From assembly GCA_030762935.1 (NCBI GenBank), contig CM060899.1, positions 62,980,501 to 63,044,500 on the forward strand: a stretch of 64,000 nt of DNA. Direction: 5' to 3'. Positions 1 through 10,045 of the stretch are shown here, one piece after another; within the stretch, counting starts at the first letter, position 1; every line of letters begins with the position of its first letter. A program made the position numbers and the translations under genes. The DNA is from Hymenopus coronatus. Taxonomy: Eukaryota > Arthropoda > Insecta > Mantodea > Hymenopodidae. The notes beneath the pieces were generated by a model. The model was given only the letters and a program-made list of their open reading frames with translations, did no database searches and was not told where the DNA came from.

Positions 1-611
1 TGTCCCCCACCACAATCTACCCTTTATATCGAACCTTTTTCAAATTTTTGATTTTCTCAAAAATAGCTCTAACGATTTTGATTAAAATATCGCATATTAA
101 AGATATTTACCTCACAAATTAAATATATATATATATATATATATCTGGAATTTTCTGGGAATAGCCTCTGAAGATTATTCTAGATGAATTTTCGGAGTTT
201 TGTATACCTGCTAAACCGTAAGCGATGGACAAAAATTTGCCACACAAAATTACAAAGCAGGTTAAAACATACAATTTATATCATGAATATGTTTTTCATG
301 GACTTGATTGTTTTTGAGATATTCCTTCTTTTTAGTTTCATCGTTTACACTTTCCATATACAGGAATTTGTCAACTCGTGTCCACACAAACAAAGGAATT
401 TCAGCCACATAACAACCAGCCTTTGACTGTCACTTTAACCTATGGTACTTCCTTATTTCCCTTCTTCTAACAAGGTAGCAAGTAATAAGACTATTTTTGT
501 AATTTTTTTTTCTCGATTAGCATGAAGTAAATAGAAGCATAAGCTTCTTAACAATAATTTGTTGCAGAGATGTAGAGAAAGTCATGAGAATGGAACACAT
601 CAGATTTTTTA
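1..611 (+). mobile_element. HX-1, partial copy cut by the window edge
   Basis: This is the 3' two thirds of an HX element. It starts inside the conserved core (the CCCTTTA block that follows the TG tract) and runs to the 3' signature: hairpin, GTAGAGAAAGTCATG, GAACACATCAGA and a T run. A (TA)n expansion at about 125-145 replaces the ATGTATATC segment seen in other copies. The 80-residue ORF at 184-426 lies wholly within the repeat and is not a gene. Confidence 0.9.
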
Positions 612-911
612 ACAATAATTTGTTGCAAAAATGTAGAGAAAGTCATGTGAATGGAACAAATCAGATTTTTTAACAATAGTTTGTTGCAGAAATGTGGAGA
701 AAGTCATGTGAATGGAACAAATAAGATTTTTTAACAATGCTTTGTTGCAGAAATGTGGAGAAAGTCATGTGAATGGAACACATCAGATTTTTTAACAATA
801 ATTTGTTGCAGAGATGTAGAGAAAGTCATGTGAATGGAACAAATCAGATTTTTTAACAATAGTTTGTTGCAGATATGTAGAGAAAGTCATGTGAATGAAA
901 CACTCAATTTT
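546..911 (+). repeat. Six tandem 61-bp copies of the HX 3' terminus
   Basis: The anchor GTTGCA recurs at 561, 622, 683, 744, 805 and 866, exactly 61 bp apart each time. Each unit holds a complete HX 3' end: TTAACAATAATTTGTTGCAG, the inverted terminal motif TGTAGAGAAAGT (TGTGGAGAAAGT in two units), the small hairpin and the T run. The last unit degenerates after GAATGAAACACT. Confidence 0.95.
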
Positions 912-989
912 TGTGCCATCTGTCGTCATTCGTTGTCTAGGAGTAACATGCCAGCCAAGGTATCTGGTTCAAACCCGGTGGGTGATGGG
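912..989. other. Short unassigned spacer
   Basis: It lies between the HX terminal array and the folded-back mariner. It contains GGTTCAAACCC, which resembles a tRNA B box, but nothing else of a SINE is recognisable. Confidence 0.4.
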
Positions 990-1118
990 AGTTTTTCGAT
1001 AATCACCGAAAAGATTGAGACATGTATCGTACCTGTGCACAAGCTTTGCAATACCCGCTTCAAAAAATGTTGCCGCCAATGATTTCAAATAAGCATTGAA
1101 GTTGTTTTGAAGATCTTC
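990..1118 (-). mobile_element. Inverted 3' fragment of a mariner element
   Basis: This stretch is the reverse complement of about 1360-1480, the 3' coding end of the adjacent mariner (the part encoding SLAATFFEAGIAK and RYDKCL). The two arms are separated by the rest of the transposase fragment, so the locus can fold into a long hairpin. The 82-residue ORF across it is an antisense artefact. Confidence 0.85.
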
Positions 1119-1590
1119 GTACTTTACGATGTTTGCGGAGAGTCATTCAAAACAAACGAGGAATGCTGACTTCAGATATTTTGTTGATCCATGACAATGC
1201 TCGTCCACACACTGCTGGCACAATCCATCGTCTCCTTGAACAATTTCAATGGGACATTTTCGATCATCCGCCGTACAATCCTGTCCTGGCACCCAGCGAC
1301 TTTCACCTTTTCACTGAACTGAAGACGTGGCTAGGAGGGCAGCACTTTCAAACCAACGAAGATCTTCAAAAAAACGTCAATGCTCATCTGAAATCATTGG
1401 CGGCAACATTTTTTGAAGCGGGTATTGCAAAGATTGTGCACAGGTACGATAAATGTCTCAAATTTTTGAGTGATTATGTTGAAAAGTAACCATAAGTGTA
1501 CAAAACTTTTAGTATTAAAATAATTGCTTTCTATGAACTTGTCTTTTATTTATAGCCTTTCAGAGGTTGAAAAAAAATTGGCCCTCGTAG
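1117..1590 (+). pseudogene. mariner transposase, C-terminal half
   Basis: This is the catalytic C-terminal part of a DD34D mariner transposase, which would cut and paste its own TIR-bounded element. The open frame runs to the stop after DYVEK at about 1489. Visible motifs are IHDNARPH (second catalytic Asp) and LAPSDFHLF (third Asp), with exactly 34 residues between the two Asp residues. The helix-turn-helix N-terminus and first Asp are missing because the copy is 5'-truncated. The PYSPDL motif of the family reads PYNPVL here. After the stop come the usual AT-rich tail and the 3' inverted-repeat tip GGCCCTCGTA near 1588. A second copy (34968-35453) starts at the same point in the gene. It is an inactive remnant. 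Confidence 0.9.
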
Positions 1591-1682
1591 TTTTGTCTGC
1601 AACATCAGTTTTTATCTATACTTTGCTATCTCCCTCCCTAGTGTTCTCCATTTCGCTCTCTCCTTAGCGATGCTGTCTGGAA
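1591..1682. other. Unassigned spacer between two transposon remnants
   Basis: Pyrimidine-rich sequence between the mariner end and the next element. I recognise nothing in it. Confidence 0.4.
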
Positions 1683-2571
1683 TACAGGGTTACTACAAAA
1701 GAAATAGACAACTTCAACTGCCTGTAAAACAAAAACTATTAAAAATAGCAACCTAATTATTTTGGAGGATGTTGAGAAACTCTCAAAGTTTTGTTTGTTA
1801 CTATTGGTAACACTGTAGTGTTTTGTTTGTTGTTGCAGAAGCTGAAATGGCGGAAAATCCTGTGGAAAAGGCATATTGCGTGTTGGAATTTGCTAGAACG
1901 CAATCAGCAACTGTTGTCCAACGACATTTTAGAACACGTTACCACAAAAATGAAATGATGCGCTCACAAAAACCAGCATCGTCTTCATCATGTCGCAACA
2001 TGTCGATGCAAAAGTCACGCCGTATGACCTTATCTTCTTCACTCAGAAACTGCAACATCTTTAATCTGTAAGGCATCATGTGCAGTCGCTTCCGCAAGAT
2101 TTTCCATACAGTTTGCTGTGGAATTTGTAATTGCATGCTTGCCCTAGATGTCAATTTCTGTGGGCTTCTTATGTAGGCAGAACGAACACGTTCAACGTTT
2201 TCTTCCGAAACTCTTGGTCTTCCCGAGCTCTTCCCTTTGCACAAACATCCCGTTGTCTCGAATTTTCTATACCAGTCGTAGATTGACTGTCTAGCCGGTG
2301 GCGTTTTGTGGTAACGTGTTCTAAAATGTCGTTGGACAACAGTTGCTGATTGCGTTCTAGCAAATTCCAACACGCAATATGCCTTTTCCACAGGATTTTC
2401 CGCCATTTCAGCTTCTGCAACAACAAACAAAACACTACAGCGTTACCAATAGTAACAAACAAAACTTTGAGAGTTTCTCAACATACCTCCAAAATAATTA
2501 GGTTGCTATCTCTAATAGTTTTTGTTATACAGGCAGTTGAAGTTGTCTATTTCTTTTGTAGTAACCCTGTA
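1683..2571 (-). mobile_element. Folded-back Tc1/mariner-type element with DUF4817-like domain
   Basis: The ends are long inverted repeats of about 265 bp: 1683-1949 on the plus strand equals about 2282-2571 on the minus strand. The tips read CAGGGTTACTACAAAAG and are flanked by TA on both sides, as in Tc1/mariner insertions. Both arms encode the same N-terminus, beginning MFVVAEAEMAENPVEKAY. The structure looks like an element whose catalytic 3' half was lost and replaced by an inverted copy of its own 5' end. Confidence 0.85.
1939..2430 (-). pseudogene. DUF4817-type HTH transposase N-terminus
   Basis: This 163-residue open frame matches the helix-turn-helix/DUF4817 domain found at the start of many arthropod Tc1/mariner-like transposases. 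Recognisable landmarks are VVQRHFRTRY, SIYDWYRKFETTGCLCKGKS, the GRPRVSEE linker (an AT-hook-like GRPR) and ILRKRLHMMPYRLKMLQ. It would bind the element's inverted repeats. The DDE catalytic domain is absent: the frame runs into the opposite arm of the palindrome and stops after a nonsense tail. Because the first 42 codons also occur in inverted orientation at 1823-1949, start codons exist on both strands. Confidence 0.85.
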
Positions 2572-2732
2572 TATCTTTTACATGCTAGTAAATACACTGA
2601 AATGGAGCTTTCGCTTTTAAGCACACTTAAAAGGTGTCGGTTTGCGTCTTGGGTATTAGAAAGCCAGAGCATAGCCAGCTAAGCACCAAGGAATAGTAAA
2701 GAAAGTAAACATATAATAAATAAATAAATAAT
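2572..2732. other. Unassigned spacer with an A/T-rich end
   Basis: Non-HX sequence between the folded-back element and SINE-A. Its end (AATAAATAAATAAATAA) directly precedes the SINE-A head. Confidence 0.4.
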
Positions 2733-2980
2733 GCCCGCCTGGGTTGTGTGGTGGTAGCGTACCTGCCTCATATTCAACACGTCTTGAATTCGAGTCTCGC
2801 TTAGGGTGAGTTACCCGAATATGGTTTTTCTTCGGGGTTTTCCCTTATCCTGAGAAGACGAATGTCGAGTAATTTTTATTTCTATGGACCCTGTGATCAT
2901 TTGAGCATCATTTCACCAATTTCATTCATCGTACAATATGACCAACCAGGTTAAAGGACGATAAGCTACAAAAAAAAATC
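2733..2980 (+). mobile_element. SINE-A, near full-length tRNA-derived SINE
   Basis: The head, GCCCGCCTGGGTTGTGTGG, is tRNA-like: an A-box-like GTGGTGGTAGCG and a B-box-like GAATTCGAGTCTC lie about 40 bp apart, as in an RNA polymerase III promoter. The body includes CGGGGTTTTCCCTTATCC and GGTTAAAGGACG, and it ends ACTACAAAAAAAAA. A second copy is at 46041-46242 (minus) and a 3' fragment at 42101-42212. Confidence 0.85.
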
Positions 2981-3794
2981 CAATGTGTCACACTCACATG
3001 GCTTTCTCTAGCTACTCTACAAACAAGCTTCTTACATAAGATAATTCTTCTTTCAACACCACGCTAATCGAGATAAACAGCCCAATTTTATTATTTAGTT
3101 GTTTATATGTAGACTGCAACTAAGGGAATCCTCTGGGCTAAAATGATAGTCAACATTTTTAAAAGTTGTCGTTATGTGATTTTCATTGCAAACCACTTCT
3201 TTGCTTGGCCAGGAGTAGAACAAAAGAAAAACGGACACTCCCGTCTGGGAAAAGTGTAATTACTTTACAACTGAAACTAGTAACAAGGAATATCTCGAAA
3301 ACTATAAGTTCCACGAAAAAATGTTGATGACGTAACTTGTGTATTTTAACAACACTTACACTTTTTATAAAGTAAGTAAGCAAAATTCATCCAGAATAAA
3401 TAGGTCTTTAGAAGCTATTCCCAGAAAATTCAGGATATACATTTTATCTGTGATAGAAATGGCTTTAATCAAAATCTTTACAGCCATTTTACAGAGAATC
3501 TAAATTTTCGAAAAAAGTTCCATTAAAGGGTAGTTTGGGATGGGGAGAGTTCTGAAAATCTTCGTGTCGCATCCATAGAAGATAAACTTAAATACCCAGT
3601 TTGGTATGTTACCGTCTTTTCGTTTTTGAGCTATGCTGCCCAAAGAAAGACAGACAAAGAACCACACACAGACATTTTTCTAAAATGCTATTTTTGGATT
3701 CAGTATTTTGGTGAAATTTCAGTATAAAAATTTTAGGTGCATTATAATACCTTCTCTATACACTATGTATATAGTACGTGTAGATAAAATAAAA
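2979..3794 (-). mobile_element. HX-2
   Basis: The 3' end is of the B type, with GACTTTCTCTAGC-like sequence (here GGCTTTCTCTAGC) at 3002-3014. The 5' end is degraded (GTGTAGATAAAATAAAA). It abuts HX-3 head to tail. Only a trace of the TG tract remains. Confidence 0.9.
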
Positions 3795-4650
3795 ATCTGA
3801 TGTGTTCCATTCACATGACTTTCTCTACATCTCTGCAACAAATTATTGTTAAAAAGGTTATGCTTCTATTTACTTCATGCTAATCTAGAAAAAAATAGTA
3901 GAAATAGTCTTATTACTTGCTTCCTTGTAAGTAGAAGCGAAATAAGGGAGTACCATAGGTTAAAGTGAAAGCCAAAAGCTGGTTGCTATGTGACTGATGT
4001 TCCTTTGTTTGTATGGACACGAGTTGACAAACTCCTGTATGAGAAAAGTATGTTTTTCATGGCAAAAACTAAAAACAATGAATATCCTAAAAACGATCAA
4101 CAACATGAAAAAAATGTATATAACATAAATTGTGTGTTTTAACGTGCTCTGCATTTTTGTGTAGTACGTTTTTATCTATCTCTTACGGTTTAGGAGCTAT
4201 GCAAAATTCCGTACATTTAATCCAGAATAAAGTAATTTTCCGAGGCTATTCCCAGAAAATTGAAGATATACATTTTATTTACGAGATAAACATCTTTAAT
4301 ATACAATATTTTAATCAAAATCGTTAGAGCCATTTTTAAGAAAATCAAAATGTTTTAAAAAAGTTCCATGTAAAGGGTAGTTTGGGATGGGGGGATATTT
4401 CTCTAAATCTTCGTGTCGCATCCCTGGAAGATACTAAACTTAAATACCTAGTTTGATATTTTACCGACTTTTCGTTTTTGAGTTATCGTGTTCACAGACA
4501 CACGGACACATTGGCACACGGACCTTTTTCTGGATACAGAGGACCCTAAATCATATATTCCGGTGAAATCTCGGTATCGAATTTTTAGGTGGAGTGCAAT
4601 ACCTTCTCTATCCCTATGTATATTGTACATACGGGGCTAGAGAAAGTAAA
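3792..4650 (-). mobile_element. HX-3
   Basis: A type 3' end (TGACTTTCTCTACATC) combined with a B type 5' end (GGGGCTAGAGAAAGT), so it is a mosaic of the two end flavours. The 60-70 residue ORFs at 3960-4154, 4130-4327 and 4448-4630 are HX sequence. Confidence 0.92.
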
Positions 4651-5308
4651 CATAGATGAATAAATATTATTATTTTGCCGCCAAAGTAAGAGTTCTTCAA
4701 TCCTTTTCGATACGTCACGGCTTTACTGGTATATAAAACACCTTTTAAAACATGTTGCTGTTAAAAAAAAATCCATGTATGTTTTGGCTGAAGATCAGCA
4801 CAGCTTTTTGAGTTTGTAAAGCTGGCAATTCTGTTGCCAACGTGTTTGATTTTAATTATTATATTGTGAAGAATAACAAGAGAAGGTCGTTATTAAACGA
4901 AAAAAACAGATCCTCCATTACTAAAATGAGTTTCCATAAAAATGTTTGCCCTTTCTCTCCGCCCTCCACATGGCCGCCGTAGTTATTATAATAAATTATT
5001 ATTATAAAGCCCCTTTGCTAGTGGCAACATTGCCACAGGAGATGCCAAGCAAGCGTCGCTAATTCCGTAGCGTTCAAAGCGCGGATTATCTGTGTGGTAT
5101 ATATACACACACGCCAGCCTGCCAGCGCGCGCGCTGCTTGTTAAAATCATTGGTTCCGGGCGCACATTTAACACTACACAAACCTTTTCCTCTTCCAAGA
5201 ATATTTAACAATATCACTTTAAACATTACACATCAATTTTCATTAAATTTACACATATTTTCGAAATTTCTATTGCGGCAAGCCGGAATACGTACAAACA
5301 CTGATACA
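4651..5308. other. Non-repetitive stretch with a GC-rich patch
   Basis: This stretch holds no HX, SINE or transposase sequence. 5035-5165 is markedly richer in GC and CpG than its surroundings and contains GCGCGCGCGC and a TATA-like GGTATATATACAC. No ORF with recognisable homology is visible. It could be host intronic or regulatory sequence, or an old element I do not recognise. Confidence 0.4.
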
Positions 5309-5454
5309 TTTTTACTTTCTGTAGCCCCGTATTTACAAAGTACATAGGGATAGAGAAGTATTGCATTCCACCAAAAAATTCGATGTCGAGATTTCACCGG
5401 AAGTATATGTTTTAGGACCCCCTGAATCCAAAAAAAGCATTTCCAGAAAAAAGG

Positions 5455-5506
<52 letters not shown>

Positions 5507-6236
5507 TTTGAACACGATAACTCAGAAACGAAAAGCACCTAAAATACCAAACTTGGTATTTAAGTTCAGTATCTTCCAGGGATGCGACACGAAGATTTTG
5601 ACAAAAATCCCGCCATCCCAAACTACCCTTTACATAGAACGTTTTTCGAAAATTTTGATTTTCTTAAAAATGGCTCTAAAGATTTTGATTAAAATATCGT
5701 ATATTAAAGATATTTACCTGACAAATAAAATGTATACCCCGAATTTTCTAGGAATAGCTTCTGAAGTCCTGTTTATTCTGGATGAATTTTGTTTAATTTG
5801 GCATAACTAGTGAACTGTAAGAGATAGACAAAAACTTACTATACAAAAACTGTAGGTCCTGTTAAAATACATAAGTTATGTCATATCCATTTTTCTCGTG
5901 GAGCTTACCGTTTTCGAGGTATTCATTGTTATTAGTTTCAGTTGTGAAGTACTTATACTTTTCTCAGACGGGAGTGTCGTTTTTCGTTTGTTCTACTCCT
6001 GGCCAAGAAAAGAAGCGATTTATGATGACAATCACATGACAGCTTTTAAAACATTTGACTATCGGTTTAGCCTAGTGTATTCCCTTATTTTCTTCCTACT
6101 CATACGGAACTAAATAATAAGAACATTGTGCTAATGAGTACCACGATTAACAAGGTGCAGAAAGAAGAAGAATCTTATGTATGAAGTTTGTAGAACAGCT
6201 AGAGAAAGTCATGTGAGTGTAACACATCAGATTTTT
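5309..6236 (+). mobile_element. HX-4, full length with long TG tract
   Basis: B type at both ends (ACTTTCTGTAGCCCC at the start, GCTAGAGAAAGT near the end). The uninterrupted TG tract at about 5457-5505 is one of the longest in the window. The 149-residue ORF at 5361-5810 and the His-Thr ORFs on the other strand are translations of this repeat. Confidence 0.95.
5457..5505 (+). repeat. (TG)n microsatellite inside HX-4
   Basis: About 24 TG units at the standard internal HX position, between GGTCCG and GAACACGATAACTC. Confidence 0.95.
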
Positions 6237-6373
6237 ACTTTCTCTACACGCACTATGTGCATAGTGTATAGAGAAGGTATTGCACTCCACCCAAAAATTC
6301 GATACCGAGATTCCACCGGAAATATATGTTTTAGTGTCCCTTATATCCAAAAAAGCATTTTCACAAAAAGGTC

Positions 6374-6406
<33 letters not shown>

Positions 6407-7110
6407 CTGTGTGTCCGTGAACACGATAACTCAAAAACGAAAAGTAGGTAAAATACCAAACTTGGTATTTTAAGTTTAGTATCTTCCAGGGATGCGACAC
6501 GAAGATTTTGAGCAAAATCCCCACCCCAAACTACCGTTTGCATGGAAAAAATTTCGAAAATTTTGATTTTCTTAAAAATGGCTCTAACAATTTTTATTAA
6601 AATATCGTATATTAAAGATATTTACCTGTCAAATAAAATGTATATCTTGAATTTTCTGGGAATAGCCTCTTAAGACTACTTTATTCTGGATCAATTTTAC
6701 GGAATTTTGCATAACTGTTTCACCGTAAGAGATGGAAAAAAAAACATACAATATAAAAAATGTAGAGCACGTAAAAACACACAATTTATGTAGTATACAT
6801 TTTTTCATAGAGTTGATCGTTTTAAGATATTTCTTGTTTTTAGTTTCAGCTTTGAAAATCATACAGGAATTTGTCAACTCCTGTCCATACAAACAAAGGA
6901 ACTTCAGTCACATAGTAACCAACTTTTGACTATCACTTTAACCTAAGGTACTCCCTTATTTCGCTTCTACTTACAAGGAAGCAAGTAATAAGACTGTTTC
7001 GGCTAATTTTTTCTCGATTAGCATGAAGTAAACAGAAGCATAAGCTTTTTAACAATAATTTGTTGCAGAGATGTAGAGAAAGTCATGTGAATGGAACACA
7101 TAAGACATAG
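6235..7110 (+). mobile_element. HX-5, full length
   Basis: It follows HX-4 directly in the same orientation; the T run at 6232-6236 is shared by the two elements. A type ends. The TG tract lies at about 6380-6406. Confidence 0.95.
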
Positions 7111-7770
7111 TACGTACGTAAAGAAGTACTGTATTCCACCCAAAATTTGATATCGACATTTCACTGGGAATACACATTTGGGGTGGCTTTATACAAGTTT
7201 ACTTTCTGTACATAGTACGTGATACGTACATTGAGAATTTGTTCTGCTCTGCTCAAAAATTTGATAATGGAATTCCCTGTAAACAAAAGATAAAAAAACA
7301 TTTTTATAAAAAGTTACTTTTACGGCTAAACATTACAACTCAAAAAGGAGTAATCGGTTTTCAAGGATGCAACACAAATATAGTTACAAAAATATTCCAC
7401 TCCAAACTACTCTTTACATGGAAAAATTTCGAAATGTTTTATTTTCTCAAAACGTCTTATCCCGACTTTGATTATAATGACGTATATTAAAGGTATTTGC
7501 ATGACAAATAAAATGTAGAACTTGAATTTTAAGGGAATAGCCTCTTAAGACCTCTTTATTATCGATACATTTTGCTGAATTTTGCATAAGTGGTAAACCT
7601 TAAGAGATAGATAAAAACTTCTTGCATAAAAGTCGTTAACGCACACAATTTAAAACACTTGAAATTCTCTCATACACGAATTTTAAAACACCTCGCAATG
7701 CAAAGAAAGGGGTTTCAATCACATAGCAGTCAGCTTTTAAAAGATTTGACTATCATTTTAGCCTAGTAAA
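7110..7770 (+). mobile_element. HX-6, divergent, 3'-truncated copies
   Basis: An HX 5' fragment (7110-7190) is followed by a second divergent copy beginning at ACTTTCTGTACATAG near 7200. The core is recognisable (CCAAACTACTCTTTACATGG, CCTTAAGAGATAGA) but clearly older than its neighbours. It stops where HX-7 begins. Confidence 0.8.
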
Positions 7771-8677
7771 AAAATCTTATGTGTTTCACTCACATGACTT
7801 TCTCTAGCAGTTCTACAAACTTCGTACATAAGATTCTTCTTCTTTCTGCACCTTTGCTAATCGAGGTACTCATTAGCACAATGTTCTTATTATTTAGTTC
7901 CGTATAAGTAGGAAGAAAATAAGGGAATACACTAGGCTAAACCAATAGTCAAATGTTTTAAAAGCTGTCGTTACGCGATTGTCATTACAAATCGCTTCTT
8001 TTCTTGGCCAGGAATAGAACAAAAGAAAAACGGACACTCCCGTCTGAGAAAAGTATAAGTACTTCACAGCTGAAACTAATAACAATGAGTACCTCGAAAA
8101 CGGTAAGCTCCACGAGAAAAATGTATATGACATAACTTGTGTATTTTAAAAAAAAAACCTAAATTTTTTGTATAGTAATTTTTTGTCTATCTCTTACGGT
8201 TTACTAGTTATGCCAGATTAAGCGAAATTCAGCCAGAATAAACAGGTCTTCAGAGGCTGATCCCAGAAAATTCAAGATATACATTTTGTTTGTCAGATAA
8301 ATATCTTTAATATACGATACTTTAATCAATATTGTTAGAGCCATTTTTAAGAAAATAAAAAATTTCAAAAAAAGTTCCATGTAAAGGGTAGTTTGCAGTG
8401 GGGGGATTTTTCTCAAAATCTTCGTATCGCATCCCTGGAAGATAATAAACTTAAATACCAAGTTTGGTATTTTAGCTACTTTTCGTTTTTGAGTTATCGT
8501 GTTCACAGACACATGGACACACACACGTGGACCGTTTTCTCAAAATGCTTTTTTTGGATACAGGGGGTCCTAAAACATGTATATCCTGTGAAATCTCGGT
8601 ATCGAATTTTTGGGTGGAATACAATACTTCTCTATCCCTATGTACATTGTACATATGGGGCTAGAGAAAGTAAAAAT
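7767..8677 (-). mobile_element. HX-7, full length
   Basis: B type at both ends (GACTTTCTCTAGC; GGGGCTAGAGAAAGT). The TG tract is almost absent. Tail to tail with HX-6. Confidence 0.93.
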
Positions 8678-8716
8678 GAAATGGCGTTTTATTTACGGAC
8701 GCTCTTTAACAATGTT
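8678..8716 (-). mobile_element. SINE-C 3' fragment
   Basis: TTTTATTTACGGACGCTC matches the 3' end of the SINE-C copy at 33467-33735 (same strand). Confidence 0.6.
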
Positions 8717-9378
8717 TACACAGATGTAGAGAAAGTCATGCGATTGTAACACATCAGATATTTCTTTTCAAATTGTCCTTTCTTACTTCCTGTAGCACGT
8801 ACATATTACTAGGTAGAAAAGTTATTGTGTTCCACCCAACATTTCCTATCGCTATTTCACTGGAAATACACGTTTTGTTGTCACCTGTAACAAAAAAAAA
8901 AAACATTTTTTAGAAAAAAGTTACGTTTGTGTCTGTCTATGAACACGATAACTCAAACCAAAAGTTGGTAAAATATTAAACAGTATTTAGATTTAGTATA
9001 TTCCAAGGATACGATAGAAATATTTTGAAAAAAATCCCTCCACCCATAGCTACCCTTTACATGGAAACATTTTCGAATGTTGTTTTCCTTAAAAATGGCT
9101 CTAACGATTTTGATTAGAATTTCGTATATTAAATATATTTACCTGACATATAAAATGTATATCTTGAATTTTCTGGGAATTGTCTCTGAAGAACTCTTTA
9201 TTTCGGATGAATTTTACGGAATTTTGCATAACTACTGAACCGTAAAAGATGGAGAAAAAGTTACCACACAGAAAATGTAGAACACGTTAAAACACACAAT
9301 TTATGACATATACATTTTTTTATATAGATATTCCTTGATGTAGAGAAAGTCATGTGAATGGAACACATCAGATATTTG
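8717..9378 (+). mobile_element. HX-8, terminal fragment plus divergent copy
   Basis: An isolated HX 3' end (8721-8765, with GATTGTAACACATCAG) is followed by a divergent copy from about 8785. That copy's TG tract is reduced to a few units, and it ends in the usual hairpin and CATCAGATATTT at 9378. Confidence 0.8.
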
Positions 9379-9596
9379 TATTTCGGGGACGCATAATCTT
9401 GGTGAAAGCTCAATATTGAATTTTTGGGTGGAATGCAAATGTTTCTCTACTATGTACGTGCTAAAAAAACTGTAGAAATGCTTTTCTGATTCGGAGAGTC
9501 ACAAAATTTGTATTTCCCGCTAAAATATCGCTATTGAATATTTGGGTCCAACAAATTATCCCCTCTACTTTTTATAGGTAGTACAGAAAGTAAAAA
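9379..9596 (-). mobile_element. Two HX 5'-end fragments
   Basis: Two short, degraded copies of the HX start in minus orientation (GGTGGAATGCAA... and GTAGTACAGAAAGTAAAAA), lying in tandem. Confidence 0.7.
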
Positions 9597-9639
9597 ATGA
9601 TCAGTTTACTGAAGCAAGCAACAATAGAGATCCTAATTC

Positions 9640-9885
9640 TGTTATTACACCATCAAAGAATATGCCCCACACCTGCAGCGAACTTCATATACCCAAGGCC
9701 GCGGGTTCAAACCCAGCTGAGGACTATGCATTTTTCGGGCGTAAAAATCCATAGCATGGCTTTCTTCGGAAGGGAAGTAAAGCCGTTGGTCCCGTGTCGT
9801 AGATTTACGGCACGTGAAAGAACCTCAAGCCTGAGAACCACAGTAGTTGGCGAGCATTCATAAATAACGGCATTTCCATGGAGAG
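9640..9885 (+). mobile_element. SINE-C, copy 1
   Basis: Shares GCGTAAAAATCC, TAGCATGGCTTTCTTCGGAA, TGGTCCCGTGTCGTAGATTT and an ATAAATAA-containing 3' end with the SINE-C copy at 33467-33735. GGGTTCAAACCC is a good RNA polymerase III B box. The middle is shorter than in copy 2, and the head (A-box side) is poorly conserved. Confidence 0.75.
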
Positions 9886-10045
9886 AAGATGGTTGTATTT
9901 TAAAGGGGATAGAAAGAGACGATGCCGACGTTTCTAAGGTTACCAAATGAGTTTATGTGCAGGGAGAGAAGTTCAGGCCTGAGAACTCAGCATCTGGGTA
10001 ATATTCAACACAAGAATAAAACCGATTCTGAAGTAAAACCCATTT
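9886..10045. other. Unassigned spacer
   Basis: Non-HX sequence with two similar AGAGAAG...CTGAGAAC stretches. Not recognised. Confidence 0.35.

Noticed and set aside
546..911. CRISPR-like array
   Set aside because: The 61-bp units are contiguous with no unique spacers, and the sequence is eukaryotic.
5233..5621. ORFs with long His-Thr or Val-Cys runs here and at many similar places (26223, 28026, 31283, 40000, 42460, 50453)
   Set aside because: They are translations of the (CA)n/(TG)n tracts inside HX copies and have no other protein features.
5361..5810. 149-residue ORF as a possible gene
   Set aside because: It lies wholly inside HX-4; the same peptide fragments recur, broken, in most other HX copies.
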